A stretch of 64,000 nucleotides of DNA, from assembly GCA_026417375.1 (NCBI GenBank), contig JAOADJ010000037.1, forward strand, positions 124,001 to 188,000, read 5' to 3'. Positions 1-8,768 of this stretch are shown here, in pieces. The stretch's first letter is position 1. Each line of letters starts with the position of its first letter. A program made the translations under genes and the position numbers. This DNA is from Melioribacteraceae bacterium (GTDB lineage Bacteria > Bacteroidota > Ignavibacteria > Ignavibacteriales > Melioribacteraceae). The notes under the pieces were generated by a model. That model saw nothing but the letters and a program-made list of their open reading frames with translations. It ran no database searches and was not told where the DNA came from.

Positions 1-231
1 ATTTAATTTTGTTTGAAATGCAATTTCATTTACAATTTCAGGGTCTTCATTTACAAAAACACCGACAGAAAAAATAAAAGGTGATAATTGAGAAATTATT
101 TCTTTGGCTTTGATTGGTTCAATATATCTTTTACTTTGTTTATAAAAAACAAAACCTAATGCATCAGCTCCACATTCAACAGAAAATAGTGCATCTTCCA
201 GATTTGTTATTCCACATATTTTAATTTTCAT
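1..231 (-). CDS. trpF: Phosphoribosylanthranilate isomerase, partial (C-terminal part outside window)
   Basis: Catalyses the Amadori rearrangement of N-(5-phosphoribosyl)anthranilate to CdRP, the third step from chorismate to tryptophan. The first 77 codons are visible. They begin at an ATG (229-231) and encode [14 protein letters not shown], the phosphate-barrel N-terminus typical of TrpF with the catalytic Cys of the KICG motif, followed by [10 protein letters not shown]. The start overlaps the trpC stop by 11 bases, so the two are translationally coupled. The window edge, not a mutation, ends the frame. Identification is secure from the N-terminal motif and from the gene order trpE-G-D-C-F. 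Confidence 0.93.
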   Translation of the reverse strand, partial: MKIKICGITNLEDALFSVECGADALGFVFYKQSKRYIEPIKAKEIISQLSPFIFSVGVFVNEDPEIVNEIAFQTKLN

Positions 232-1015
232 TTTTACACCAGTTAGAAAATAATTGTAATTCTTTTTCTATATCATTTGATTTCATAAAATGTTCACCAA
301 CTAAAACTGCATTTATTTTTTTTGATTTTAATTTCTCTATATCGTTTTTGGATGTGATTCCACTTTCTGAAACGGTTATAATATCAGATGGAATTAATTT
401 TAACAATTCGAATGTAGTGTTAATATTTACATTAAATGTTTCGAGGTTGCGATTATTAATGCCTATAATTTTATTAAGAGAGAAATCAATTTTATCAAGT
501 TGTTTCGGTGAATGGATTTCCAATAAAACATCAAGATTAATTTCCTGAGCAACATTTGTAAAATATTTTATTTGCTCAGAAGATAGAATTTCAGCAATTA
601 ATAAAATAGCATCAGCACCATTGGACTTTGCTTCAAAAATTTGAATTTCATCTATAATAAAATCTTTACGTAACAAAGGAGCTTTTTTTATTGAAGCAAT
701 ATCTTTTAGAAATGTAATATCTCCCATGAAAAATAATCTATCTGTTAAAATCGAAACTGCGTCAACTGAATTATTAAAATAGATTTTACTTATATCAATG
801 TGATTAAAGTTTTCTCTAATTATACCTTTCGAAGGACTGGCTTTTTTTATTTCTGCAATTAAATTTAATTGTCCTTTTTTTGAAATAGATTTTTCGAAAT
901 AAAAATTATGACAATTAAAGAATTGTGAATCTTCAAAACTTTTTTGAGAAAATTTATTTTTAAGATTCAATACCTCTTCTTTTTTGGCTTCTAAAATTTT
1001 TTCTAGAATATTCAT
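221..1015 (-). CDS. trpC: Indole-3-glycerol phosphate synthase
   Basis: Closes the indole ring by decarboxylating CdRP to indole-3-glycerol phosphate. The 264-residue length is normal for a stand-alone TrpC TIM barrel. Visible signatures are [10 protein letters not shown] near residue 57 (catalytic Lys and phosphate contacts), RKDFIID near residue 116, the EIHSP strand and VSESGI near residue 215. The ATG shares four bases with the trpD stop (ATGA, 1012-1015), and the 3' end overlaps trpF. It is not fused to TrpF as in enteric bacteria. It belongs to the attenuated trp operon read from the leader at 4144-4227. Confidence 0.97.
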   Translation of the reverse strand: MNILEKILEAKKEEVLNLKNKFSQKSFEDSQFFNCHNFYFEKSISKKGQLNLIAEIKKASPSKGIIRENFNHIDISKIYFNNSVDAVSILTDRLFFMGDITFLKDIASIKKAPLLRKDFIIDEIQIFEAKSNGADAILLIAEILSSEQIKYFTNVAQEINLDVLLEIHSPKQLDKIDFSLNKIIGINNRNLETFNVNINTTFELLKLIPSDIITVSESGITSKNDIEKLKSKKINAVLVGEHFMKSNDIEKELQLFSNWCKNEN

Positions 1016-2031
1016 TTGTATTTTTCACCAAATTCTTTCAGTTGCATTAATTTTTGTAAAGTTTTTCCGGATTGAATAGCATCATCAGCAATTTCAATAC
1101 ATTCTTTCAAATTATCAGAAACACCAGCAACTTTTAATGCCATTGCTGAATTTGCAACAACAACTTTATAAGAAGGTGTTTTTTCTTTTTCTGAAAAAAT
1201 GTCAAAAATTATTTTTGCATTTTCTTTACTGCTTCCACCTTTAATATCATCAATGTTTATTTTGTTGAATCCAAATTCTTCTGGTGACAATTCATAAACA
1301 TTTATGAAATTATGTCCATTTGTTTCTATAACATTAGTTGGATGTGTTAATGTAATTTCATCGTAGGAATTATTTGTACAAATAAAAGATAAACTTTTGG
1401 AGTCTAAATACTTTGAAGATTCCGACATAAGCTTTGCAGTTTCTAAATTAAATGTACCTATTAATTGTCTTTTAACATTTGCTGGATTTGTTAATGGTCC
1501 GAGAATATTAAATATTGAACGAAACTCAAGTTCTTTTCTGATAGGTGCAACATGCTTCATTGCCGGGTGATAAAGTGGTGCAAATAAAAATGCAATTCCA
1601 ATTTCATTCAATGCTTTCTCTGATAATTCAAGTGAAAGCTGAACATCAACACCAAGTTCGTGTAATACATCTGAGCTTCCACTTTTACTTGAAATAGAAC
1701 GATTACCATGTTTTGCAACTTTAACTCCGCATGAAGCAACAACAAATCCAACCGCAGTTGAAATATTAAATGTGCCAGAGCAATCACCACCTGTTCCACA
1801 TACATCAATTAAATTATCATCTTCGCATTTGATAGGAATTACCTTTTCTCGCATTGCTTTTATAAATCCGGCAATTTCTTCAGGTGTTTCCTTTTTCATT
1901 TTTAAAGCAGTTAGTAAAGAAGCAATTTGAGAATTATTTACTTCTCCACTCATAACTGATAACATTACTTTATAAGCTTCATCAAAAGTTAAATTATTGC
2001 CATCAATAATTTTTTCTAAAATGTCTTTCAT
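1012..2031 (-). CDS. trpD: Anthranilate phosphoribosyltransferase
   Basis: Transfers the phosphoribosyl group of PRPP to anthranilate. The protein has 339 residues when started at the ATG at 2029-2031. A longer frame starts at a TTG (2043), but the inner ATG forms a 4-base ATGA overlap with the trpG stop, the same coupling seen at the trpD/trpC junction, so it is preferred. Motifs include DVCGTGGD with the following SGTFNIST (PRPP site, about residue 76), KHGNRSISSKSGSSD (anthranilate/PRPP site) and a central NPA near the conserved PLTNPA box. TrpD is a separate protein here, not fused to the glutaminase. Confidence 0.97.
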   Translation of the reverse strand: MKDILEKIIDGNNLTFDEAYKVMLSVMSGEVNNSQIASLLTALKMKKETPEEIAGFIKAMREKVIPIKCEDDNLIDVCGTGGDCSGTFNISTAVGFVVASCGVKVAKHGNRSISSKSGSSDVLHELGVDVQLSLELSEKALNEIGIAFLFAPLYHPAMKHVAPIRKELEFRSIFNILGPLTNPANVKRQLIGTFNLETAKLMSESSKYLDSKSLSFICTNNSYDEITLTHPTNVIETNGHNFINVYELSPEEFGFNKINIDDIKGGSSKENAKIIFDIFSEKEKTPSYKVVVANSAMALKVAGVSDNLKECIEIADDAIQSGKTLQKLMQLKEFGEKYK

Positions 2032-2594
2032 AAATCCAACCAATTTTTAATTATGTTCTTTCCTTCTAATGTCATAATTGATTCGGGATGAAACTGAATT
2101 CCCTCAATAGGAAAATTTTTATGTCGGATTCCCATAATAATTTCATCTGAGGTTTGAGATGAAATTTCAAAATCATTTGGTAAAGATTTTTTTTCCACAA
2201 CAAGAGAATGATATCTTCCGGCCAAAAATTTTTGAGGTATATTTTTATAAATTGTTTTACCATCATGTATAATTTCAGATGATTTCCCATGCATCAAATT
2301 TGGAGCATTAATAATTTTTCCTCCAAATACTTCTGCAATTGCTTGATGACCAAGACAAACACCAAGAATTGGTATTGTATTTCCAAAATATTTAATCACA
2401 TTTGGAGAGATACCGGAATCAATTGGTTTACCAGGACCAGGAGAAATAACAATCTTATCCGGGTTAATCAATTCTATTTCTTCAATTGAAGATTTATCAT
2501 TTCTTTTCACAATTATGTCATCAACAAAATAACCTATAAGTTGAACAAGGTTATATGTGAATGAATCATAATTATCAATTACCAATATTTTCAT
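2028..2594 (-). CDS. trpG: Anthranilate synthase component II (glutamine amidotransferase)
   Basis: Glutaminase subunit that hydrolyses glutamine and channels ammonia to TrpE. A class I amidotransferase domain fills the 188 residues: ISPGPGKP near residue 51, the nucleophile in LGVCLGHQAI near residue 80, and FHPES near residue 168 supplying the catalytic His and Glu. The start is taken as the ATG at 2592-2594 (MKILVIDNYDSFTYN); a TTG immediately upstream is ignored. It overlaps the trpE stop by about 20 bases and shares ATGA with trpD. A PabA role in folate synthesis is possible for amphibolic forms, since no separate pabA is visible here, but the operon position favours tryptophan. Confidence 0.96.
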   Translation of the reverse strand: MKILVIDNYDSFTYNLVQLIGYFVDDIIVKRNDKSSIEEIELINPDKIVISPGPGKPIDSGISPNVIKYFGNTIPILGVCLGHQAIAEVFGGKIINAPNLMHGKSSEIIHDGKTIYKNIPQKFLAGRYHSLVVEKKSLPNDFEISSQTSDEIIMGIRHKNFPIEGIQFHPESIMTLEGKNIIKNWLDL

Positions 2595-4065
2595 CAATTA
2601 CCTCGGCAAATTTTAAAGCGTTAATAAGAACAGCAGATTTATTTTTAATCTCTTTTAATTCAAGTTCGGGTTTACTATCAGCAACTATACCGGCACCAGC
2701 TTGCCAAAAAATATTTTTTTTATTAGCAAAAAATGTTCTTATAGAAATACACATATCAAGATTACCTTTGAAATCAATATATCCAACAGCTCCCGCATAA
2801 ATGTTTCTTCTTAAATTTTCATAATCATTTAATAACTGAATTGCTTTTATTTTCGGAGCCCCACTTACAGTTCCGGCAGGAAAGCTTGCTTTTAATGCAT
2901 CAATACAATTTTTATCATCAGATAAAATTCCTTTCACTCTTGATACAATGTGCATTACATGAGAAAATCTATGAATTGACATTTCTTCGGTTAGTTGAAC
3001 TGTTCCAGCTTTACAAACTCTTCCTAAATCATTTCTGGCTAAATCAACAAGCATAGTATGTTCAGCAATTTCTTTGGGGTCATTTAATAATTCATTCTCA
3101 ATTGAAAAATCTTCTTCAACTGTTTTTCCTCTTCTTCTTGTTCCTGCAATAGGTAAAATTGTAGCACGTTTATTTTTTACTTTTAATAAATCTTCCGGGG
3201 ATGTTCCTATAATAGTAAGTTTGTCATAAAAATCATTTTCTGGAAATTCCATGAAATACATGTATGGCGATGGATTTATAATTCTTAATGCTCTGTAAAC
3301 ATTAATCAAATCACCTTCATAGGTAGAAGAAAATCTTTTTGATAAAACAATTTGGAATACATCCCCTTCAAAAATATTTAGTTTACATTTTTCAACTAAA
3401 TTAAAAAAAGTATCTTCATCATTATTTTCAATCGGAGAATTTGATTTAAAATGTAGTTTTGGATTTATCGATTTTGCTAATTCATTCCTAAGTTTTTTTA
3501 ACTCATCTTTTGCCTGATAATATAAAAATTCAATATTACTTGATGAATCAATATTAACATTTTTTATCAAAATAATCTGATGCTTGAAATGATCGAATGC
3601 AATTAGTAAATCAAAAACTCCAAATATTGAATCTGGAATGTTGTTCTTATTTTCATTTGTAAACTGAATTACATTTTCAATTAAACAAACATTTTCATAT
3701 CCAAGATAGCCAACAATTCCACCAGTGAAATCAGGTAATTCATCAATTTTAGGATCAGCAGTTTTAGAAATTTCATTCGAAAGGAAATCAAAAATATTTT
3801 GTTCAATATTTATAACTGTTTGATTTTCAATTACTGTGATATTATTTCCTTTGTTGAAAAAAATCTTTGATGGATTTTTACTTATGAAAGAATATCGGGC
3901 TAATCTTCCAATACCTTCAACAGATTCAAGAAGAAAACTAAAAGAATTATTTTCTTTTATTTTCAAATACGCCAAAACAGGAGTTAGTAAATCTGCGGTT
4001 ATAATTTCATAAACAGGAATTTTATTATACTGTTTAGATAATTCTTTGAATTTATTTAAATCCAT
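2575..4065 (-). CDS. trpE: Anthranilate synthase component I
   Basis: Converts chorismate plus ammonia to anthranilate and pyruvate, the committed and feedback-inhibited step of tryptophan synthesis. Started at the ATG at 4063-4065 the protein has 496 residues, beginning MDLNKFKEL. A frame from a TTG at 4113 would start inside the attenuator hairpin and is rejected. The N-terminal LLES motif followed by RYSFI is the allosteric tryptophan-binding signature. The chorismate-binding half shows PSPYMYF, GTSPEDLL, GTRRRG, and FPAGTVSGAPK near the C-terminus. It is the first structural gene after the leader peptide, 78 bases beyond the leader stop codon. Confidence 0.97.
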   Translation of the reverse strand: MDLNKFKELSKQYNKIPVYEIITADLLTPVLAYLKIKENNSFSFLLESVEGIGRLARYSFISKNPSKIFFNKGNNITVIENQTVINIEQNIFDFLSNEISKTADPKIDELPDFTGGIVGYLGYENVCLIENVIQFTNENKNNIPDSIFGVFDLLIAFDHFKHQIILIKNVNIDSSSNIEFLYYQAKDELKKLRNELAKSINPKLHFKSNSPIENNDEDTFFNLVEKCKLNIFEGDVFQIVLSKRFSSTYEGDLINVYRALRIINPSPYMYFMEFPENDFYDKLTIIGTSPEDLLKVKNKRATILPIAGTRRRGKTVEEDFSIENELLNDPKEIAEHTMLVDLARNDLGRVCKAGTVQLTEEMSIHRFSHVMHIVSRVKGILSDDKNCIDALKASFPAGTVSGAPKIKAIQLLNDYENLRRNIYAGAVGYIDFKGNLDMCISIRTFFANKKNIFWQAGAGIVADSKPELELKEIKNKSAVLINALKFAEVIDENIGN

Positions 4066-4088
4066 AATAATTCCAAATTGTTTAAAAC

Positions 4089-4121
4089 AAAAAACCCTTC
4101 CCGGTGAATCCAAGAAGGGTT
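4089..4121 (-). terminator. trp attenuator terminator hairpin
   Basis: On the minus strand AACCCTTC (4121 to 4114) pairs with GAAGGGTT (4100 to 4093), an 8-bp stem with a 13-base loop, followed by a run of six U ending at 4089. It lies between trpL and trpE. Its loop (4100-4109) is perfectly complementary to 4142-4151, so it can be prevented by an alternative upstream pairing. Confidence 0.85.
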
Positions 4122-4151
4122 AAAAAAATAAAAAAATTCTAATTCACCGGG
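4100..4151 (-). promoter_or_regulatory. trp antiterminator pairing
   Basis: A perfect 10-bp inverted repeat joins 4142-4151 (RNA CCCGGTGAAT, which includes the trpL stop codon) to 4100-4109 (RNA ATTCACCGGG, the loop and first base of the 3' arm of the attenuator). Inferred mechanism: a ribosome stalled at the Trp codons leaves 4142-4151 free, so the antiterminator forms and trpE is transcribed. A ribosome that reaches the TGA covers this segment and the terminator folds. The 20 or so bases between the last Trp codon and the pairing segment suit a stalled ribosome's footprint. Confidence 0.8.
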
Positions 4152-4227
4152 TTAGGATATATAAATTGCACCACCACCAATTTTGGTTTAATGAATTAGA
4201 ACGATATGTTAAATTAAATTTTTTCAT
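4144..4227 (-). CDS. trpL: trp operon leader peptide with three tandem Trp codons
   Basis: A 27-codon frame, too short for ordinary gene calling, runs ATG (4225-4227) to TGA (4144-4146) and contains TGG-TGG-TGG at 4171-4179 (Trp17 to Trp19). Three consecutive Trp codons in 27 is far above expectation for such an AT-rich sequence. The frame lies immediately upstream of trpE and of a hairpin with a U-tract. Its stop codon sits inside the sequence complementary to the loop of that hairpin. Together these are the hallmarks of a ribosome-stalling trp attenuator. There is no clear Shine-Dalgarno sequence, and the ATG is only four bases from the U-tract of the tRNA-Asn terminator. Confidence 0.88.
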   Translation of the reverse strand: MKKFNLTYRSNSLNQNWWWCNLYILTR

Positions 4228-4231
4228 AATT

Positions 4232-4256
4232 AAAAAAACCCCGAAGCTCGGGGTTT
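4232..4256 (-). terminator. Intrinsic terminator after tRNA-Asn
   Basis: On the minus strand AAACCCCGA pairs with TCGGGGTTT around a 3-base loop and continues into seven T. It starts two bases beyond the tRNA-Asn 3' end and ends four bases before the trpL ATG. That leaves no obvious room for a separate trp promoter. Confidence 0.9.
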
Positions 4257-4258
4257 AG

Positions 4259-4330
4259 CTCCGCGGGTAGGGCTCGAACCTACAACCCTGCGGTTAACAG
4301 CCGCATGCTCTGCCATTGAGCTACCGCGGA
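4259..4330 (-). tRNA. tRNA-Asn(GTT)
   Basis: A full 72-base cloverleaf on the minus strand: 7-bp acceptor TCCGCGG/CCGCGGA, D-arm GCTC/GAGC, anticodon stem TGCGG/CCGCA with loop CTGTTAA (anticodon GTT), T-arm GTAGG/CCTAC with TTCGAGC, and discriminator G. CCA is not encoded. A TTGACA/TATTTTTA promoter lies upstream, and an intrinsic terminator follows directly. Confidence 0.97.
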
Positions 4331-4350
4331 GTACATTCAAAATGTGGGCG

Positions 4351-4382
4351 TAAAAATATGTCTTTAACTATATTTTTGTCAA
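4351..4382 (-). promoter_or_regulatory. Promoter of tRNA-Asn
   Basis: On the minus strand TTGACA (4382 to 4377), an 18-base spacer and TATTTTTA (4358 to 4351) lie about 21 bases upstream of the mature tRNA 5' end. The -10 region fits the Bacteroidota TAnnTTTG form with the last base changed. It closely resembles the tRNA-Met promoter at 56240-56270. Confidence 0.65.
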
Positions 4383-4443
4383 GTCTTTCTTAAAAAATAT
4401 TTTCATATACAAAAAATTATTTCCAATATTTAAGAAAAGACTT
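4381..4443. repeat. Long imperfect inverted repeat between tRNA-Asn and mcm genes
   Basis: Arms 4381-4401 and 4425-4443 are near-perfect complements (aagtcttt-cttaaa...atatt against aatatttaagaaaagactt), with a 23-base loop. On the plus strand the right arm runs into five T, so it could terminate plus-strand transcription. It touches the -35 box of the tRNA-Asn promoter. The rest of 4331-4573 shows only AT-rich sequence with a threefold ttattcttt motif (about 4470-4500) and the mcm ribosome-binding site aaaggtg. No B12-riboswitch box is seen. Confidence 0.4.
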
Positions 4444-4573
4444 TTTGACTTCTTCTTTTAATTTATTCTTTATTCTTTGAAATATTCGTTTATTCTTTGT
4501 TTTTTAAATTCACAAAACATATTTAATAAACGGCACATTACTTGCCACAAATTCATCACTTTAAAGGTGAAAT

Positions 4574-6253
4574 ATGGAATTAGAAGATATTAAACAAAAA
4601 GTACAACAAGCTTTCAACTTATGGAATGAAAATATTTATCAAAAAACAATTACAAAATTTCCGGAACAAAAAAAAGAATTTACAACTCAATCATTTTCTA
4701 AAGTAAATCCGATTTATACTCCTCTTGATTTGGATAATTCAAATTACAATGAAAAAATAGGATTTCCCGGAGCTTATCCTTTTACACGTGGTGTTCAACC
4801 AACGATGTATCGTGGAAGATTTTGGACAATGCGTCAATATGCTGGATTTGGTACAGCTAAAGAATCAAATGAACGATATAAATATTTATTAGCACAAGGG
4901 CAAAGTGGATTATCAGTTGCATTCGATCTGCCAACTCAAATTGGTTACGATAGCGATCACCCTATGGCGCTTGGTGAAGTTGGTAAAGTTGGTGTTGCTA
5001 TTGATACTTTAGCAGATATGGAAATTTTATTCAATCAAATTCCTTTGGATAAAGTTTCTACCTCGATGACAATAAATGCACCTGCTTCAGTTTTGCTTGC
5101 TATGTATATTGTGGTTGCCGAAAAACAAGGAGTAAGTAGAGATAAAATTTCTGGTACAATTCAAAATGATATATTAAAAGAATATGTTGCAAGAGGTACT
5201 TACATTTATCCACCAAAACCTTCAATGAGATTAATTACCAACATATTTGAATTTTGCTCAAAAGAAGTTCCGAAGTGGAATACAATTTCAATTTCTGGTT
5301 ATCATATAAGAGAAGCAGGTTCAACTGCTGCGCAAGAAGTTGGATTTACATTAGCTGATGGTATTGCATATGTTGATGCTGCAATTAAAGCAGGATTAAA
5401 TGTAGATGATTTCGCTGGTCAGCTTTCTTTCTTTTTTAATGCTCATAATGATTTATTGGAAGAAGTAGCAAAATTCCGTGCTGCCCGCCGCCTATGGGCT
5501 AAAATAATGAAAGAAAGATTTGGTGCTAAAAAAGAAAAATCAATGATGTTAAGATTTCACACTCAAACTGCCGGATCTACTTTAACTGCTCAACAAGTTG
5601 ATAATAATATTGTGCGAGTAACAATTCAAACTTTAGCAGCAGTATTAGGTGGAACTCAAAGCTTGCATACAAATAGCCGGGATGAAGCTCTTGCTCTTCC
5701 AAACGAAAATTCAGTTCGAACTGCTTTAAGAACACAACAAATTGTTGCTTACGAAAGTGGAATAATAAACACTATAGATCCATTAGCCGGGTCATATTAT
5801 ATTGAAGCTCTGACAGACCAAATAGAAAAGGAAGCCGAAGAGTATATTAATAAAATTGATTCAATGGGTGGTGTGGCAAATGCTATTGAAGCGGGATACA
5901 TCCAAACTGAAATTCAAAAATCGGCTTACAGATATCAACAAGAAGTTGAAAAAGGAGAAAGAATAATTGTTGGTGTAAATAAATTTATAATTGATGAACC
6001 CGAACCGAAAGATTTATTAAAAATTGATGAGAAAGTTCAAAAAGAACAAATTGAATTCTTAAATAAAATCAGAAATGAGAGAAATAATATTGAAGTTCAA
6101 GAAAAATTAAATGCATTGAAAGCTGCTGCTAAGACTGATGTAAACCTAATGCCATTAATTATTGATGCTGTAAAAGTTTATGCATCTATTGGTGAAATTT
6201 GTAATGTTATGAGAGATGTATTTGGTGAATATAAAGAACATGTAGTTATATAA
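4574..6253 (+). CDS. mcmA: Methylmalonyl-CoA mutase, large (substrate-binding) subunit
   Basis: Adenosylcobalamin-dependent isomerisation of succinyl-CoA and (R)-methylmalonyl-CoA. The 559 residues cover only the TIM-barrel substrate domain. Visible are [21 protein letters not shown] (about residue 69), the [16 protein letters not shown] segment, [17 protein letters not shown] with the conserved His, [16 protein letters not shown], and [18 protein letters not shown]. The protein stops where the C-terminal B12-binding (flavodoxin-like, DxHxxG) domain would begin in the full-length enzyme. The cobalamin subunit must therefore be a separate protein, and none is encoded nearby. The ATG follows aaaggtg at good spacing. 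It heads the methylmalonyl-CoA operon. Confidence 0.95.
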   Translation: MELEDIKQKVQQAFNLWNENIYQKTITKFPEQKKEFTTQSFSKVNPIYTPLDLDNSNYNEKIGFPGAYPFTRGVQPTMYRGRFWTMRQYAGFGTAKESNERYKYLLAQGQSGLSVAFDLPTQIGYDSDHPMALGEVGKVGVAIDTLADMEILFNQIPLDKVSTSMTINAPASVLLAMYIVVAEKQGVSRDKISGTIQNDILKEYVARGTYIYPPKPSMRLITNIFEFCSKEVPKWNTISISGYHIREAGSTAAQEVGFTLADGIAYVDAAIKAGLNVDDFAGQLSFFFNAHNDLLEEVAKFRAARRLWAKIMKERFGAKKEKSMMLRFHTQTAGSTLTAQQVDNNIVRVTIQTLAAVLGGTQSLHTNSRDEALALPNENSVRTALRTQQIVAYESGIINTIDPLAGSYYIEALTDQIEKEAEEYINKIDSMGGVANAIEAGYIQTEIQKSAYRYQQEVEKGERIIVGVNKFIIDEPEPKDLLKIDEKVQKEQIEFLNKIRNERNNIEVQEKLNALKAAAKTDVNLMPLIIDAVKVYASIGEICNVMRDVFGEYKEHVVI

Positions 6254-6281
6254 TTGTTTGCTTAATTAAAAGGAATACAAA

Positions 6282-6701
6282 ATGAAAATATCACATATTG
6301 AACATATAGGTATAGCTGTTAAAAATTTAGAAGAATCAATAAAATATTATGAAGATATTTTAGGGTTGAAATGTTATGGTATTGAAGAAGTAAAAGATCA
6401 AAAAGTTAAAACAGCATTCTTTAAAGTTGGACAAACAAAAATTGAACTTTTAGAAACAACAGATCCCGAAGGTCCGATTGGAAAATTTATAGATAAAAAG
6501 GGGGAAGGAATTCATCATATTGCTTTTGCTACTGATAATTTATCAGAAGCATTAAAAGAAGTTGAAGAAAAAGGTATTCAACTAATTGATAAATCCCCAA
6601 GAAAAGGTGCAGAAGGATTGAATATTGCATTCCTTCATCCGAAATCTACAGGTAGTGTTTTGACAGAATTGTGTGAAAATAATTCAGAAGAAAATAAGTA
6701 A
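6282..6701 (+). CDS. mce: Methylmalonyl-CoA epimerase
   Basis: Interconverts the R and S epimers of methylmalonyl-CoA, linking the mutase (R) to the decarboxylase (S). The 139-residue protein is a two-module vicinal-oxygen-chelate fold: HIEHIGIAVKNLEES at the N-terminus, GEGIHHIAFATDNL in the second module, and a C-terminal LTELCE. These supply the His and Glu metal ligands expected for the family. The start has an aaagga ribosome-binding site and lies 28 bases after mcmA. Some VOC proteins are lactoylglutathione lyases, but the operon makes the epimerase call firm. Confidence 0.95.
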   Translation: MKISHIEHIGIAVKNLEESIKYYEDILGLKCYGIEEVKDQKVKTAFFKVGQTKIELLETTDPEGPIGKFIDKKGEGIHHIAFATDNLSEALKEVEEKGIQLIDKSPRKGAEGLNIAFLHPKSTGSVLTELCENNSEENK

Positions 6702-6771
6702 ATCAAATTTTTAAAGAATCAAAAAAATTTAATAATTGTTGATAAAAAAATTAAAACTACAAAGGTGAATA

Positions 6772-8331
6772 ATGGCATTAGAAGAAAAAATTAAAGAGTT
6801 GATGGAATTACGTGAAAAGGCAAGATTAGGCGGCGGCGAAAAAAGAATTGAAGCTCAACACAAAAAAGGAAAATTTACTGCACGCGAAAGAATTGAAATG
6901 TTGCTTGATGAAGGTAGCTTCGAAGAATTTGATATGTTCGTTTCTCACAGAACACACGACTTTGGCTTAGATAAACAATCTTTCTTATCTGATGGAGTTG
7001 TTACTGGTTATGGTACAATTGATGGAAGATTAGTTTATGTTTTTTCGCAAGACTTTACAGTTTTTGGTGGTTCACTTTCAGAAATGTTTGCTCAAAAAAT
7101 TTGTAAAGTTATGGATAAAGCAATGAAAGTTGGTGCACCTATTATTGGAATAAATGATAGTGGTGGAGCCAGAATTCAGGAAGGAGTAAAAAGTTTAGCG
7201 GGATATGCAGAAATATTTCAAAGAAATATTTTAGCAAGTGGCTTAGTTCCACAAATTTCTGCAATCTTTGGTCCATGTGCAGGTGGTGCTGTTTATTCTC
7301 CTGCTCTTACAGATTTTACCATTATGAGTAAAAATACAAGTTACATGTTTGTAACCGGACCTAAAGTTGTAAAGACAGTTACGGGTGAAGTTGTTGACGA
7401 AGAATCACTTGGTGGAGCTATGGTTCATGGTTCAAAATCGGGTGTTACACATTTTGTTGCAGATAATGAAGAAGAAGGAATTTTATTAATCAGAAAATTA
7501 TTGAGCTACTTACCTCAAAATAATTTAGAAGATCCTCCTCTTAGCGTTTGTGATGATCCGATTGATAGATTAGAAGATTCGTTAAATGAATTAATACCTG
7601 AAAATCCAAACAAACCTTATGATGTTAAAGATGTAATTCATGCAATTGTAGATTATAATGAATTTTTAGAAATTCACAGACATTATGCGCCAAATATAAT
7701 TACAGGTTTTGCACGCTTTAATGGAATGTCTGTCGGAATAGTTGCAAATCAACCAAATTATTTGGCAGGTGTGTTAGATATAAATTCATCAAGAAAAGCT
7801 GCTCGCTTTGTAAGATTTTGTGATGCATTCAATATTCCAATTGTTACTTTGGTTGATGTTCCGGGATTTTTACCTGGCACGGCTCAAGAATATGGTGGAA
7901 TAATTCTTCATGGTGCTAAACTTCTTTTTGCATATGGCGAAGCAACAGTTCCAAAAGTTACTGTAATATTAAGAAAAGCATATGGCGGAGCTTATGATGT
8001 AATGGGTTCAAAACATTTGCGTGGTGATATAAACTATGCTTGGCCAACAGCTGAAATTGCTGTGATGGGACCACGTGGAGCTGTTGAAGTTTTAAATCAA
8101 AAAGAAATTTCAGCTATTGAAAATCCCGAAGAACGTGCAAAATTTATTCAACAAAAAGAAGATGATTACAGAAAGAAATTTGCTAATCCTTATGTTGCGG
8201 CAAAGTATGGATATATTGATGATGTGATTGAACCAAGAAATACAAGATTCAGAATAATTCGAGCACTTCAATCTTTAGCAACAAAAAAAGAAGTTAATCC
8301 TCCAAAGAAACATTCAAATATTCCTTTGTGA
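6772..8331 (+). CDS. mmdA: Methylmalonyl-CoA decarboxylase alpha subunit (carboxyltransferase)
   Basis: Carboxyltransferase that moves the carboxyl group of (S)-methylmalonyl-CoA to biotin on MmdC, releasing propionyl-CoA. Its 519 residues form the two crotonase-like halves of the acyl-CoA carboxyltransferase family, with GGARIQEGV near residue 131, [16 protein letters not shown] near residue 167 and [21 protein letters not shown] near residue 370. By sequence alone it could equally be propionyl-CoA carboxylase beta (PccB). The membrane decarboxylase subunits encoded directly downstream, and the lack of a biotin carboxylase gene, favour MmdA. The ribosome-binding region aaaggtgaat closely copies that of mcmA. 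Confidence 0.92.
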   Translation: MALEEKIKELMELREKARLGGGEKRIEAQHKKGKFTARERIEMLLDEGSFEEFDMFVSHRTHDFGLDKQSFLSDGVVTGYGTIDGRLVYVFSQDFTVFGGSLSEMFAQKICKVMDKAMKVGAPIIGINDSGGARIQEGVKSLAGYAEIFQRNILASGLVPQISAIFGPCAGGAVYSPALTDFTIMSKNTSYMFVTGPKVVKTVTGEVVDEESLGGAMVHGSKSGVTHFVADNEEEGILLIRKLLSYLPQNNLEDPPLSVCDDPIDRLEDSLNELIPENPNKPYDVKDVIHAIVDYNEFLEIHRHYAPNIITGFARFNGMSVGIVANQPNYLAGVLDINSSRKAARFVRFCDAFNIPIVTLVDVPGFLPGTAQEYGGIILHGAKLLFAYGEATVPKVTVILRKAYGGAYDVMGSKHLRGDINYAWPTAEIAVMGPRGAVEVLNQKEISAIENPEERAKFIQQKEDDYRKKFANPYVAAKYGYIDDVIEPRNTRFRIIRALQSLATKKEVNPPKKHSNIPL

Positions 8332-8338
8332 GGCAATT

Positions 8339-8758
8339 ATGAATTTTTTAATTGCACAAATAACACCAGCAGCTGTTGATTCACTTTCTAAATCTAAAAT
8401 TCATGAAAATGCTGATAAATTTTTAAAGATTGATCCACTTGGTATTGGAATAACATTTATTGGAATGTCTGTTGTTTTTCTTGCTTTACTTTTACTTTAT
8501 ATAATTTTCTTTAACATTACAAAAGTAATTAACAAAAAAATATCACTTGTTAAAAAAGAAGAAAGTAAAGAAAAGAAACAAGTAAACATTTCAACAAATC
8601 CAAACGAAGAAATTTATGCCGCAATTGGATTAGCACTTCATCTTCATTTCTCAGAATTACATGATAAAGAAAGTACAGTTTTAACAATTAATAAAGTTGC
8701 AAGAACATATTCTCCATGGAGTTCAAAAATCTATGGATTAAGACAATTTCCAAGATAA
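8339..8758 (+). CDS. mmdD: OadG/MmdD-family small membrane subunit of the decarboxylase
   Basis: A 139-residue protein with one strong transmembrane helix at about residues 38-62 (IGITFIGMSVVFLALLLLYI). A Lys/Glu-rich linker and a soluble C-terminal part follow, the latter starting EEIYAAIGLALHLHF and containing the family's short SPWSSKIYGLRQ tail. This layout matches the gamma/delta chains (OadG/MmdD) that assemble the sodium-pump decarboxylase and hold the soluble carboxyltransferase at the membrane. It lies eight bases after mmdA and ten before mmdC. The N-terminal 35 residues before the helix are longer than in many family members. Confidence 0.85.
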   Translation: MNFLIAQITPAAVDSLSKSKIHENADKFLKIDPLGIGITFIGMSVVFLALLLLYIIFFNITKVINKKISLVKKEESKEKKQVNISTNPNEEIYAAIGLALHLHFSELHDKESTVLTINKVARTYSPWSSKIYGLRQFPR

Positions 8759-8768
8759 AGGTACAATT

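Noticed and set aside
4066-4113. N-terminal extension of TrpE from a TTG codon
   Set aside because: It would start within the attenuator hairpin; the ATG at 4065 gives the family N-terminus.
4065-4258. T-box leader controlling trpE
   Set aside because: No T-box sequence (AGGGTGG-type) or specifier loop is visible; the leader peptide with Trp codons and alternative pairing explains the region better.
4331-4573. Possible cobalamin riboswitch ahead of the B12-dependent mutase
   Set aside because: No B12-box-like conserved core or adenosylcobalamin riboswitch landmarks could be recognised; the gap is AT-rich with one inverted repeat.
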